Counted from the stretch's first letter, positions 12,165 through 22,149 are shown. The stretch is DNA of 64,000 nucleotides from Akkermansiaceae bacterium (GCA_947462535.1 CANHPN010000006.1:19625-83624); one strand, 5' to 3'. Notes: generated by a model from the sequence alone, not told the origin. Numbers and translations are program-made.

Positions 12165-12728
12165 ATGAAATCCCTGCTCGCCCTCTTGTTTCTCGCCGGC
12201 TTTACAGGCCTACCCACCTTCGCCACAACCATCATGGTGGTTCCTATTTTCGAGCCCCTCAGCCTTCACGGCACCGATGGCGACGAGGCGATTTCCGAAA
12301 TAGGCGCGGCGCTGCAAGCCTCGGTGATGCCACGCCCGATGGCGCTCACCGGCGCGTTTCCCGAAGTTCTGGTGGACGCCATCCGCAGCCCGCACCTGAT
12401 CCCGACGAACAACCCGAACTACAAGGTCCAGGAAACCAATCTTCTGGTGCTCTGCAACGTCGGCATCAGCGGGGAAATGATCGAAGGCGTCCTGACCGTG
12501 AGGTTCGATGTCGCCCAGCTCGCCATCCCGGCGGACGTCGATCTAACAACCAGGCAGATCCTCAACCTGGCGATCATCGCGCTGCGGAAAACCCTGGACG
12601 AATACCAGCGCCCGCAAACCCAGCCCTTGCAGGTGAGCGTAATCATCGACGGCACCGGCGACGCCAAGGCCAGCCTGCGCGATCTCGGCACCAAGTTCGT
12701 GATCGGCGCGGAGGCGGCGACGAATTGA
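12165..12728 (+). CDS. Hypothetical secreted protein
   Basis: Signal peptide MKSLLALLFLAGFTGLPTFA; C-terminal part of ORF 11706-12728. Confidence 0.6.
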   Translation: MKSLLALLFLAGFTGLPTFATTIMVVPIFEPLSLHGTDGDEAISEIGAALQASVMPRPMALTGAFPEVLVDAIRSPHLIPTNNPNYKVQETNLLVLCNVGISGEMIEGVLTVRFDVAQLAIPADVDLTTRQILNLAIIALRKTLDEYQRPQTQPLQVSVIIDGTGDAKASLRDLGTKFVIGAEAATN

Positions 12729-12791
12729 TTCCGTGTTTTCCCTTTCCAACAGGGGTGGGATTCCGCTTTCATCCGTCAGCCCCAACCACGC

Positions 12792-13529
12792 ATGAGCAAC
12801 GCCCCAACCGATCCACGTCCTTTCAAACGCGCCATTCTCAAACTCAGCGGTGAAGCCCTCCGAGGACCGGGGTCCCGGGACAACATCTCACCCGAAATTG
12901 TGGATCGCATCGCCCGGGAAATCCGCGAGGCGGTGAAAGGCGGGCTCCAGCTCGGCATCGTCGTCGGCGGTGGAAATTTCTGGCGCGGTGCGAGTGCCTC
13001 CGCCCGTGGGATGGACCGCGCCACCGCCGATTACGTCGGCATGCTCGCCACCGTCATGAACGCGCTCGCCCTCGAAGGCGCGCTCGAACACCACGGCGTC
13101 ACCTGCGTGGTGCAGTCCGCCATCGAGATGAAAAACGTCGCGGAAACCTTCATCCGCCGCAAGGCCGAGAAACAGCTCGACGAGGGCAAGGTGGTCATTT
13201 TCGCCGCCGGCACCGGCAATCCGTTCTTCTCCACCGACACCACCGCCGCGCTGCGCGCCAGCGAGATGGGTGCCGACGTGATTCTCAAAGCGACGCAGGT
13301 GGACGGCGTTTACGACTCCGATCCGCGCCACAATCCGGACGCCGTGCGCTACGAAACGGTGACCTTCCAAAACTGCCTTTCCCAGCGCCTCAACGTGATG
13401 GATGCCACCGCCTTCAGTCTTTGTATGGACAACGACGTGCCGATCATTGTATTTGATCTCGCTCCCCACGGAAATCTTTCCCACGCCCTCCGCGGCCTGC
13501 CGATCGGCACGCTCGTGCACGGCGAATGA
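12792..13529 (+). CDS. pyrH: Uridylate kinase
   Basis: [66 protein letters not shown]. Confidence 0.97.
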   Translation: MSNAPTDPRPFKRAILKLSGEALRGPGSRDNISPEIVDRIAREIREAVKGGLQLGIVVGGGNFWRGASASARGMDRATADYVGMLATVMNALALEGALEHHGVTCVVQSAIEMKNVAETFIRRKAEKQLDEGKVVIFAAGTGNPFFSTDTTAALRASEMGADVILKATQVDGVYDSDPRHNPDAVRYETVTFQNCLSQRLNVMDATAFSLCMDNDVPIIVFDLAPHGNLSHALRGLPIGTLVHGE

Positions 13530-13556
13530 ATCTGAAATTTCAAATCCCAATCTATC

Positions 13557-14123
13557 ATGGACCCTGAAGAAGCAATTTTCGAAGTCGAGGACGCGATGAC
13601 CAAGTGCGTCGACTACCTCATCCACGAGTTCGCCGGCGTGCGCACCGGCAAGGCCAGCCCGGCCTTGATCGAAAACCTCGACGTGCACGTCCAGGCCTAC
13701 GGCGCCGTTTCCAAACTCAAGAGCATCGCCGTCATCAGCTCGCCCGAGCCGCGGATGCTGATGGTGCAACCCTTCGATCCGGCGACCACCCGCGACATCG
13801 AGCGCGCCATCCGAGAGTGTAAATTAGGCCTCAACCCCGCCGCCGCTGACCGCTCGATCCGCGTGCCGATCCCCGAGTTGTCAGAAGAACGCCGCCGGGA
13901 CATGGTGAAGATGATCAAGCAGTTGGCCGAAGAAGCGAAAGTCCGCCTCCGCGCCGCCCGCAAGGACGGCATGGACACCGCCAAGAAGATGAAGGCGGAC
14001 AATTTCCTCACCGAAGACGGCCAGAAGACCTTTGAAAAGGAAGTCCAGGACTTGACTAACAAGTTTACCAAACGTATCGACGAACTCGCCGTGGCGAAGG
14101 AAGCGGACCTGATGAAAGTCTGA
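13557..14123 (+). CDS. frr: Ribosome recycling factor
   Basis: GVRTGKASPALIENLDVHVQAYGA, LNPAADRSIRVPIPELSEERRRDMVKMIKQLAEEAKVRLRAARKDG; adjacent to pyrH. Confidence 0.97.
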   Translation: MDPEEAIFEVEDAMTKCVDYLIHEFAGVRTGKASPALIENLDVHVQAYGAVSKLKSIAVISSPEPRMLMVQPFDPATTRDIERAIRECKLGLNPAAADRSIRVPIPELSEERRRDMVKMIKQLAEEAKVRLRAARKDGMDTAKKMKADNFLTEDGQKTFEKEVQDLTNKFTKRIDELAVAKEADLMKV

Positions 14124-14154
14124 GCCCCGCCGGAGGCTACACTCTCAAAAAAAA

Positions 14155-14175
14155 CTGCCGGGAAACTCCCGGCAG
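14155..14175. terminator. Bidirectional intrinsic terminator between convergent frr and FKBP genes
   Basis: CTGCCGGG-AAACT-CCCGGCAG, flanked by an A8 run on the left and CTTTTC on the right. Confidence 0.85.
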
Positions 14176-14203
14176 CCTTTTCAATTTCAGATGGATCGGA
14201 TGC

Positions 14204-15064
14204 TTATTCGCCAGGCTGTGGTCCGCCCTGTGGCATTGGGAACGGCATGCCGCCTTCAGGGGCTGCCGGAGCGTCCTGGATCTTCACGAGCTCCAGCTCA
14301 AAAATCAGCACGCTGTTAGGCGCGATTTCCGCACTGCGGCGCTCTTCGCCATAAGCGAGTTCGCTTGGCAGGAAGAGTTTCCACTTGGCTCCGACGGGCA
14401 TCGTGGTGAGGGCTTCCTTGAAGCCGGGAACGACTTGGAGGGTCATCGGGACAGGCTCGCCTGGAGGCGACGCGTCGAATTCCTTGCCGTCGATGAGCGT
14501 GCCCTTGTAGTTCACTAGGAACTGCTTGTTGTCTTTGGCACCTTCCTTGGGAGCGACGTATTTCTCGCTACCGCCCTTGGTGATGACTTCATACTGAAGA
14601 CCGCTTTTGGTGGTGGTGACGGCTTTGCGTTTGCCGTTAGTTTCAAGGAACTTCTTGCCGGCTTCAAGGTTGGCGGCGGCTTTTTCCTTTTCGCGGCCTT
14701 GGAGCATCTCGCCGAGAGCTTCCATGGCGGCCTGGAGCTTCACTTCTTCGAGTTCCGGCTTACCACCCTTGATAGCTGCCATGAATCCCTTGAGGAAGAT
14801 TTCTGGATCGAGGTCATCGGCACCGACGCCGAACTTGCCGAACTGCTGGGCGAAACCACCACCGGTGCGGAAGCCGAGGGCGTAGGAGGAGTCCGACTTG
14901 ATCACGGCTGGATCGAGCTTGGGTTTGGCCGGGGCTTCGATAGCGGGCGTGACGGCTTCCGACTTGGCAGGTGCTGCGTCGGCTGCTGGCTTTTTGTCTG
15001 CGGCGGCGGAAGTGGAGGCGATGAGACCGAGGGCCAGTGCGCTAGGGATGAATTTACGGATCAT
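14204..15064 (-). CDS. FKBP-type peptidyl-prolyl cis-trans isomerase (exported)
   Basis: LVNYKGTLIDGKEFDASPPGEPVPMTLQVVPGFKEALTTMPVGAKWKLFLPSELAYGE; N-terminal signal sequence. Confidence 0.93.
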   Translation of the reverse strand: MIRKFIPSALALGLIASTSAAADKKPAADAAPAKSEAVTPAIEAPAKPKLDPAVIKSDSSYALGFRTGGGFAQQFGKFGVGADDLDPEIFLKGFMAAIKGGKPELEEVKLQAAMEALGEMLQGREKEKAAANLEAGKKFLETNGKRKAVTTTKSGLQYEVITKGGSEKYVAPKEGAKDNKQFLVNYKGTLIDGKEFDASPPGEPVPMTLQVVPGFKEALTTMPVGAKWKLFLPSELAYGEERRSAEIAPNSVLIFELELVKIQDAPAAPEGGMPFPMPQGGPQPGE

Positions 15065-15243
15065 AGTTTATTGGTGGAAGAGCGGGAAAGCTAGGCAAGG
15101 GATGCGCCCCTGTCCAGAACGGGTTTTCTGGGGGGAAATCGGCCTGGTTTCACACCTCGGCCGCCATGCGAGCCGGCTAAAGATTCACGCAATCCGGACA
15201 TTGCTAACTCTTCGAGCGTCTCAGGTTCGCTCGCGAAAACTTC

Positions 15244-15474
15244 CTACTTCTTCATGCCCAGCACCAGGACGACAACGCCGCCGCCCAACAAGGCCCATGA
15301 AAGCGCCGGCGGCACCCGATGGCGCTCCTTAACGTCGGCCTGAACCTTGAGCGGCCCGACATCGATGATGTTCTCACGCTCGGTGGTGGTAAATCCGCCG
15401 TAGGCCAGCAAGGCGGCTCCGGCGACGATCATAATAATTCCCACGATGCTTTGTCCGTTCATATCTGCCAGCAT
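15244..15474 (-). CDS. Small two-TM membrane protein
   Basis: GQSIVGIIMIVAGAALLAYGGF...VPPALSWALLGGGVVVLVLGMKK; two hydrophobic segments. Confidence 0.6.
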   Translation of the reverse strand: MLADMNGQSIVGIIMIVAGAALLAYGGFTTTERENIIDVGPLKVQADVKERHRVPPALSWALLGGGVVVLVLGMKK

Positions 15475-15605
15475 CCACCCAATCGTTGCCGGAATCCAGA
15501 TCTAAATCCCAGTAACGCCCGGGCGAATCATTTTGGAGGTCATTGAGAGCGGGCGTTCCAGTGTGGGCTCGCGGGCGAGATGTCCGCGCTCCTTGAAATC
15601 ACTCT

Positions 15606-16616
15606 CTAGCAGCAATCCGCCGCCGCGCAGGACGGGCTGGCGGGAAGCGAGTGGTCGGTGTGCGGGGCTTCCATCGAGGGTTTCGGTTCGAGAGTTTCGA
15701 GGCCGAGCTTCGCGAGGAGTTTGCGATCCGCCTCAGCGGTCGGGTTTTCTCCGGTGAGAAGTTTTTCGCCGTAGAAGATTGAGTTAGCTCCGGCATAGAA
15801 ACACAAAGCCTGAATTTCATCCGAGAGCCGGTCACGACCTGCGGAAAGGCGGACCTTGGCGGTGGGCACCGCAATGCGGGCGCAAGCGATCATGCGCACG
15901 AGATCGAACGGATCCACCTGCGGGTTGTGAGCCATTGGGGTGCCGGGCATCGGCATCAACGAGTTGATCGGCACGCTCTCGGGATGCGGGTTGAAGTTGG
16001 AAATCACCTCAAGCAGGCGGAGCCGGTCGGTGATAGTCTCGCTGAGGCCGAGAATCCCGCCGCAGCAGACGGAAATGCCGGCGTCCTGCACGTTGCGGAT
16101 GGTTTGCAGGCGGTCGGCGTAGGTGTGGCTGGTGACGATGTTCGGATAGTGCTCGGGCGAAGTGTCGAGATTGTGGTTGTAGGCATTCACTCCGGCATCG
16201 CGCAGTTGCCGCGCTTCCTCCGGGCCGAGTTCGCCGAGCGTGACGCAGACTTCCATGTCGAGCGTGGCAACCTCGCGAACGATATCGAGCACTTGTTCAA
16301 ACTTGGGAGTACCTCCACGCACGCCTTTCCATGCCGCGCCCATGCAAAAACGGGTGGAGCCCGAGTTTTTGGCGTCGCGAGCGTGCTTCATCACCTCCTC
16401 CTTTTCGAGCAGCACCTGGGATTCCAAGTCGGTCTTGTAATGCGCGGATTGAGCACAATACGCGCAGTCCTCGGAACAACCGCCGGTCTTGATGGAGAGC
16501 AGCGTGCAAAGCTGGATTTTCCCGTCCGGGAAATTTTTCTCATGCACCTCGTGCGAGCGCTTGAGGAGATCGAAAAACGGCAGGGAGTGGAGTTCTTGGA
16601 GTTCGGCGAGTTTCAT
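15606..16616 (-). CDS. bioB: Biotin synthase
   Basis: Radical-SAM CSEDCAYCAQS, YNHNLDTSPEHYPNIVTSHTYADRLQTI, GGILGLSET, VRLSAGRD. Confidence 0.96.
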   Translation of the reverse strand: MKLAELQELHSLPFFDLLKRSHEVHEKNFPDGKIQLCTLLSIKTGGCSEDCAYCAQSAHYKTDLESQVLLEKEEVMKHARDAKNSGSTRFCMGAAWKGVRGGTPKFEQVLDIVREVATLDMEVCVTLGELGPEEARQLRDAGVNAYNHNLDTSPEHYPNIVTSHTYADRLQTIRNVQDAGISVCCGGILGLSETITDRLRLLEVISNFNPHPESVPINSLMPMPGTPMAHNPQVDPFDLVRMIACARIAVPTAKVRLSAGRDRLSDEIQALCFYAGANSIFYGEKLLTGENPTAEADRKLLAKLGLETLEPKPSMEAPHTDHSLPASPSCAAADCC

Positions 16617-16631
16617 AGGATTTGAAATTTG

Positions 16632-16651
16632 AAATCTCAAATTTGAGATTT
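16632..16651. repeat. Perfect 20-bp palindrome AAATCTCAAATTTGAGATTT
   Basis: Direct reading; lies between bioB and the next upstream minus-strand gene. Confidence 0.8.
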
Positions 16652-16652
16652 G

Positions 16653-17336
16653 TCAGCGCGCCCAGCTGCCTTTGACGACGGGCAGGCGACCGGTGCTGAT
16701 CACGGTATAATCGGTGGGGCCTTTCGCGCCTTCGAGCGGGACGCCGGTGGCACTTTTCCAGACAGCGCTCATGCTCTCGCCGGTGTGGCAGCCCCAGCTT
16801 TTGCAATAGGCGCGGCGGTCGAAGATGGATGCCTTGATGCGCGGCAAATCGCGCTCATGAAGCCAGGCGGTGGAAGCGGCCATGATGTCATTGCCGTAGT
16901 CGAACATAAATGCGTAGCGGTTAGAATGACCGAAGAAATCGAAGGTCTGGATCGAACTGCGGGGACGCGAGTTGAGAGCCTGAATGAAATTTCCTGAACC
17001 ATTGAACCAGATCAATGTGACCCTGCGCTTTGCCGCCAGCTCGGCGATCCACGAGGTATACGGCTTGCCGTCCTCGCGGCCGCGCGTCTGATAGCCCGGT
17101 TGATAGACCATCCACACGATCGGCGCGTCCGATCCGTATGCCTTGCGGATTTCCGCCATACGGAGAGTCGAGGCCCGGATGAAATTCGCCCACCAGCGGT
17201 CGTGCTGATCTTGTTTGACGCGCAGGTTTTCCCATTGCCGCAACGCAGGCCCGCCGGCGACGATGACGTGATCGGCATAGCTCCAGGCGCTAAGCAGAAG
17301 AAACGCGATGGCGATGATTCGGGCGCGGGCTGACAT
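16653..17336 (-). CDS. Secreted protein of unknown function with possible clan-CD-like His/Cys dyad
   Basis: Signal peptide IIAIAFLLLSAWSYA; IQTFDFFGHSNRYAFMFDYG ... RRAYCKSWGCHTGESM. Confidence 0.5.
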   Translation of the reverse strand: MSARARIIAIAFLLLSAWSYADHVIVAGGPALRQWENLRVKQDQHDRWWANFIRASTLRMAEIRKAYGSDAPIVWMVYQPGYQTRGREDGKPYTSWIAELAAKRRVTLIWFNGSGNFIQALNSRPRSSIQTFDFFGHSNRYAFMFDYGNDIMAASTAWLHERDLPRIKASIFDRRAYCKSWGCHTGESMSAVWKSATGVPLEGAKGPTDYTVISTGRLPVVKGSWAR

Positions 17337-17375
17337 GGGATGAATGAATGCGAGGGACCAGAATGTCCCTGCTCC

Positions 17376-18164
17376 TCAGGCGGCGGAGCCGTTGCGGATG
17401 ATTTCGTGGAAACTCTGGGGTTCGAGTGCCGCACCGCCGATGAGGGCGCCGTCGATGTCCGGGCAGGCCATCAACTCTGCGGCGTTGTTGGGCTTCACAC
17501 TGCCGCCGTATTGGATGCGGATCTTGGCGGCCGCGTCCGCGCCGTAGAGTTCGGCGATGACAGAGCGGACGAAGGCGTGTGCGTCTTGGGCTTGCTGAGA
17601 AGTGGCGGTGACGCCGGTACCGATGGCCCAGACGGGTTCGTAGGCGATGACGGTTTCTCCGAGATCCTTTTCGGAAACGCCTTGGAGGCCGCCGGTGATC
17701 TGGGTGCGGAGGACACTTTCAAGGTTGCCTGCCTCGCGCTCGGCGAGGGTCTCGCCGATGCAGAAAATAGGCTTTAAATTGGCCTCGCGGGCTTTCTTGA
17801 TCTTCGCGTTGATGACCGCATCGGTTTCGCCGAAAATCGCGCGGCGCTCGCTGTGGCCGAGGATGACGTAGTGGACGAAAAACTCGCGCAGCATGACCAC
17901 GCTGATTTCACCGGTGTAAGCGCCGGAATCGAACTGCGAGCAGTTCTGCGCGGCGATCTGGATGGCGTGCGCGTTCTGAACGGCGGTCGCGGTGTGGAGC
18001 AGGTCGGCGAGTTTCGGCAGCGAAACGAACGGCGGAGCGATGACGATCTCACAGGGGTAATCCTGCCCTTGGAGTTTCGATAGGAAGCTCTTGATGAAGT
18101 CTTCCGTCTCGGAAGCGCCCTTGTTCATTTTCCAGTTGGCGGCGAAGATTGGCTTGCGGTTCAT
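17376..18164 (-). CDS. tpiA: Triosephosphate isomerase
   Basis: FAANWKMNKG, VILGHSERRAIFGE, VIAYEPVWAIGTG, IQYGGSVKPNNAAEL. Confidence 0.97.
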   Translation of the reverse strand: MNRKPIFAANWKMNKGASETEDFIKSFLSKLQGQDYPCEIVIAPPFVSLPKLADLLHTATAVQNAHAIQIAAQNCSQFDSGAYTGEISVVMLREFFVHYVILGHSERRAIFGETDAVINAKIKKAREANLKPIFCIGETLAEREAGNLESVLRTQITGGLQGVSEKDLGETVIAYEPVWAIGTGVTATSQQAQDAHAFVRSVIAELYGADAAAKIRIQYGGSVKPNNAAELMACPDIDGALIGGAALEPQSFHEIIRNGSAA

Positions 18165-18196
18165 GTGTTGCGGGGGTGGGTGTTAGCGGGTGAGAA

Positions 18197-19393
18197 TCAG
18201 GCTTCGGTGAGAGCGGCCACGCCGGGCAGGACTTTGCCTTCGAGGAGTTCGAGTGAAGCCCCGCCGCCGGTGGAAATGAAGGTCATTTGATCATCGAGGC
18301 CGAACTGGTTGACTGCAGTGACCGAGTCGCCGCCGCCGACGATGGTGACGGCCTGGCTCTTGGCCATCGCCTCCGCGATGGCGCGGGTGCCTTTGGCAAA
18401 ACTTTCGATTTCGAAAACGCCCATCGGGCCGTTCCAGATGATTGTCTTGGCTTTCGCGACTTCCTTGCAGAACTCGTCGATGGCGACATCCCCGATGTCG
18501 ATGCCTTCCCAGCCGTCCGGAGTTTCACCGCCTTGTTCGTAGGGCGCGGTGACCTTCGTCTCGGCACCTTCCTTGAATTCCTGGGTGATGCGGGTGTCGG
18601 CGGGAAGCAGGAAACGCACGCCCTTGGCCTCGGCCTTGGCGAGGATGTCGAGCGCGAGGTCGAGCTTGTCGGCCTCGACACGGCTGTTACCGGTCTTGTA
18701 GCCTTGGGCCTTGCGGAAGGTGTTAGCCATCGCGCCGCCGATGAGGAAGGCGTCGGCCTTTTCCATGAGAGCGGTGATGACTTGGATTTTGTCGGAAACC
18801 TTGGCACCACCCATGATGACGAGGAAGGGCTTCTCGGGATTTTGCAGCTTGCCGTCGAGGTATTCGAGCTCGCGCTCCATCAGCAGGCCCATGGCGCTTT
18901 GTTTCACGAAATGGGTAACGCCCTCGGTGGAGGCGTGGGCGCGGTGGGCGGTGCCGAACGCGTCGTTGACGTAAATTTCGGCGGAGCCGGCGAGTTGTTT
19001 GGCGAAAGCGGAATCGTTTGCCTCTTCTTCCGGATAGAAGCGGGTATTTTCGAGAATGAGCACCTCGCCCGGTTGGAGCGTGGCGCGGAGGGCGGCAACT
19101 TCGGCACCGATGCACTCCGGCGCGAGTTTCACCGGCTGGCCGAGGATTTCGGACAAGGCAGCGGCGACGGGGGCGAGCGAGAATTTCGCTTCAAATCCGC
19201 CTTTCGGACGACCGAGATGCGAGCAAAGGACGAGCTTGGCTCCGCCGGAGATCAACTGACGGATTGATGGAACCGCACCTTGGATGCGCGTGGCGTCGGT
19301 GATGACGCCGTCCTTGAGCGGGACGTTGAAGTCCACACGCATGAGGACTTCTTTGGAGGATACATCAAGGTCACGAATCGAAAGTTTGGCCAT
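18197..19393 (-). CDS. pgk: Phosphoglycerate kinase
   Basis: VLMRVDFNVPLKDG, LVLCSHLGRPKG, FLVIMGGAKVSDKI, IVGGGDSVTAVNQFG, STGGGASLELLEG. Confidence 0.97.
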   Translation of the reverse strand: MAKLSIRDLDVSSKEVLMRVDFNVPLKDGVITDATRIQGAVPSIRQLISGGAKLVLCSHLGRPKGGFEAKFSLAPVAAALSEILGQPVKLAPECIGAEVAALRATLQPGEVLILENTRFYPEEEANDSAFAKQLAGSAEIYVNDAFGTAHRAHASTEGVTHFVKQSAMGLLMERELEYLDGKLQNPEKPFLVIMGGAKVSDKIQVITALMEKADAFLIGGAMANTFRKAQGYKTGNSRVEADKLDLALDILAKAEAKGVRFLLPADTRITQEFKEGAETKVTAPYEQGGETPDGWEGIDIGDVAIDEFCKEVAKAKTIIWNGPMGVFEIESFAKGTRAIAEAMAKSQAVTIVGGGDSVTAVNQFGLDDQMTFISTGGGASLELLEGKVLPGVAALTEA

Positions 19394-19433
19394 GGGGCGC
19401 GAATCCCGCCTTAGACCGGGACCGGTGTCAAGT

Positions 19434-22100
19434 TTATCGCGGCAGCGGACCGGTGCGGAAACGTTCGTGCTGGCGGCGCAACATCACATCCAGCGGCATG
19501 AAATTGACCGCCCGCTGCGACCATTCAAGCGCCTTCTCGCGGTTGCCCCTAGCGAACTGGATCTCGGCCATGGTATCCAGATAGGCCGACTGGTCGGGAT
19601 TGGCGGCGAGGGCTTTTTCAAGAAACCGCTCGGCTTGGTCGAGATTCCGGCGGGCGCGCGAGGCGATCCAGGCCGCGGTGTTGCAGGTGTTGTCCGAGTA
19701 CGGAAATTGCCGGATGACGTTGGTCATCCGCTCCCAGGATTCCTCGAACCACTCGTCATGCTCTTTGATGAGTCCCGCCTTGCGGATGGCTGGAAAAAAA
19801 TCGTCCGCCAGCGAGCCGTCGCAGGGAAACATCCGATAGCAGTTCCCAAGCATCGCGACCGAGCCCGCGCGGTCGGCCTTGAGCCTGACCAGCGCCCGGC
19901 CCAAATCCGACTGCAATCTCAACCTCAAAGACAGCAGCGGCGGCACGAGGACCGACTCCGAACCGAGCGAGGCCATCATCTGCGCACGCACCTCGCTGAT
20001 GGCGGCCACTTCCTGCCATTTCCCCTGCTCCACCAGCATTTCGGTGTGCAATTGCAGCCCGTCCGCGAAGTTGTCCGCAGCAGGATCGCTCTGCCGGACC
20101 GACCGCGCACGCCAATCCGCAGCCCGCTTGTAATCACAGCCATAGGCATAACCGTTGGCGATTTCGAGCGCGTCATTGCCGAGGGCGAGCTTCTCGACCA
20201 GTGAGTCCTGCGCGGCGGCCTCGTCGGTCCGGCCCGCCTTGCGCAGGCAGGCCGCAGCACACGCATACAAGGACGGTTGGGGGGCGGACTTGGTCTTGGA
20301 AATCCGGTCGATTTGTTTCAGGAAAAACCCGGCGGCCTCATCCCATCGTTCCGCCGCCGATAGATCCAGGATGCGCGCGCGCCAGGAAATTCCTTCCCGG
20401 CCGCTTTCATCGAGCTGATCCCAGAGCTCCAGGCTGGTGCGGACATCCGGGCTCTGACCTGCCATAAAAACCATCTTATCGATCACGAGCCTCCGTTTTT
20501 CCGGCGCTGCCTGTTGGACCACGGCCCGCGCCAAGACCAGCCATTTTTCGCGGAGCCGCAGCGGATCGCGGCCCAGGCCGCACAATGCTAACATCCCGTC
20601 GAGACGCTCGGCGCGGCTGGCTGCGGGCTGCAATTCCGCCAGCCAGTCCCACAAGGCGACCATCTCGTCCTGCCCGCCGAAGGCGACCTCGATGATCTCC
20701 CTCCACCGCTCCGCATCGTCTCCGGCCCACGCGAGCGCCGCCTGTTTGGCGACTTGCGGCGCGCCGAGAGACTCGCCCCCCAACGCCTCGGTCCCGCCAA
20801 AAAGCTGGCCCAGAAAGTTCGTTAGAAGGTCGGGGTCCTTTTCCGCCATCGCGGCCAGGGGCTTCAGAAACGCCTCCGCAGATTGCCGGTGCAGACCCCG
20901 CCGCTCCATAAAATTCGCCAGTATCACCAGATCCCTGGTATCCGAGGAGCCCCCGCCTTGATCCCCGGCATCCCTTTTTGAAAGGCGGCCGACGCGCTTT
21001 TCCACCCAACCGGCATAATCCGGATTTTCCGGATCCAGGCCCAGCATCTTCAAGGCTTCGGGAATCCGCTCGAGCGACTCGAAGTAGGAAAACGCCGCGA
21101 GCGGCCAATTCGCGGCGTAGGCCTTCTCGGCCAGGCGGAACTCGCCTAGCAGAAATAACGCGCTCGCCGCGTTCGCGCGCTGGTCGCGGTTGCGCGAATT
21201 GGCCGCGTGCGCGAGCGGCACCAGATCCGCCGGACGGATCGCCTTCCCCTGCCAGCGCTTGATCGCGATTTCCGTGTAGGATTTCGAAGTCGCCTCATCG
21301 GTCTGATGGTGCCACAGCCACGGCAGCGGATCGCCTAGCAGCGCCGACAGCGTGGCGGAAATACGGGTTTCTCCGGCGGCGGAGGCGGCTTCCCGGGCCG
21401 CCGCGAGATTTCCCGCCGCGCGGTAAAGCGCAAGCTGCCAGGCGTCCGACTGCACGCCCTTGAGAGTTTTGGCGCGCTTCAACTCCGCCTCCAAAGTGCC
21501 CTGGCTGCGGTGGAAATCCGCGAGCGCGAGCAAGCCGGGCGCATCGGCAGGTGCCATTTCGAGGAATTCGCGGGCACCGTCCGCATCGCCGTCCAGCAGG
21601 CATTCGCGCGCGGCGACCACCGCCACTCCTTCCACCGAGCGTTGGAGTCGGGACTGGAGCTCGGGGTTGGTCTCGCTCGCGTAAAGCTTGAGAAGCTGCC
21701 GCCACGCCCGCTTTTTATGCATCTGATCGAACAGGGTCAGCTTCTCGTTAGGCGAGGCTTTCGCGTAGCGCTCCACCAGCGACAGCACTGCGGGGTCCGT
21801 GTCCGGCGTGATGTGGAGCTGGATTTTCCGGATCAACTCGCGTGCCCGGTAGGCCTGCTCCGGGTCCTTACCGGCCGCGGTCTCCTGCAAGGCGGGAAGC
21901 GCGGGCTCTCCGATTGACCAGATCTCACGAGACGCGTTTTCGCGGACCCGGAATTTCTCGTCCGACAAATCCTGGATCAGCGCGGCGAGGGATTTCCCGG
22001 GAACCTTCAGGGCGGATTGCGCGGTTGTGTCTGGAGAGGCCGCCGCGATCGCCATCCATCCGGCAAGACCTCCGACCATCGCGACACTCTGAAATTTCAT
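19434..22100 (-). CDS. Large exported HEAT/TPR-repeat protein, function unknown
   Basis: 888 aa; N-terminal SLAALIQDLSDEKFRVRENASREIWSIGEPALPAL (HEAT-like); C-terminal TPR-like repeats. Confidence 0.7.
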   Translation of the reverse strand: MKFQSVAMVGGLAGWMAIAAASPDTTAQSALKVPGKSLAALIQDLSDEKFRVRENASREIWSIGEPALPALQETAAGKDPEQAYRARELIRKIQLHITPDTDPAVLSLVERYAKASPNEKLTLFDQMHKKRAWRQLLKLYASETNPELQSRLQRSVEGVAVVAARECLLDGDADGAREFLEMAPADAPGLLALADFHRSQGTLEAELKRAKTLKGVQSDAWQLALYRAAGNLAAAREAASAAGETRISATLSALLGDPLPWLWHHQTDEATSKSYTEIAIKRWQGKAIRPADLVPLAHAANSRNRDQRANAASALFLLGEFRLAEKAYAANWPLAAFSYFESLERIPEALKMLGLDPENPDYAGWVEKRVGRLSKRDAGDQGGGSSDTRDLVILANFMERRGLHRQSAEAFLKPLAAMAEKDPDLLTNFLGQLFGGTEALGGESLGAPQVAKQAALAWAGDDAERWREIIEVAFGGQDEMVALWDWLAELQPAASRAERLDGMLALCGLGRDPLRLREKWLVLARAVVQQAAPEKRRLVIDKMVFMAGQSPDVRTSLELWDQLDESGREGISWRARILDLSAAERWDEAAGFFLKQIDRISKTKSAPQPSLYACAAACLRKAGRTDEAAAQDSLVEKLALGNDALEIANGYAYGCDYKRAADWRARSVRQSDPAADNFADGLQLHTEMLVEQGKWQEVAAISEVRAQMMASLGSESVLVPPLLSLRLRLQSDLGRALVRLKADRAGSVAMLGNCYRMFPCDGSLADDFFPAIRKAGLIKEHDEWFEESWERMTNVIRQFPYSDNTCNTAAWIASRARRNLDQAERFLEKALAANPDQSAYLDTMAEIQFARGNREKALEWSQRAVNFMPLDVMLRRQHERFRTGPLPR

Positions 22101-22149
22101 CTGACCGGAAACGTCCCGGATTTGGCGAATAAATCAACCCTCTTCGTGC

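Noticed and set aside
15150-15240. Intergenic stretch with GGTTCG checked as a possible tRNA
   Set aside because: No cloverleaf-compatible acceptor or anticodon arms.
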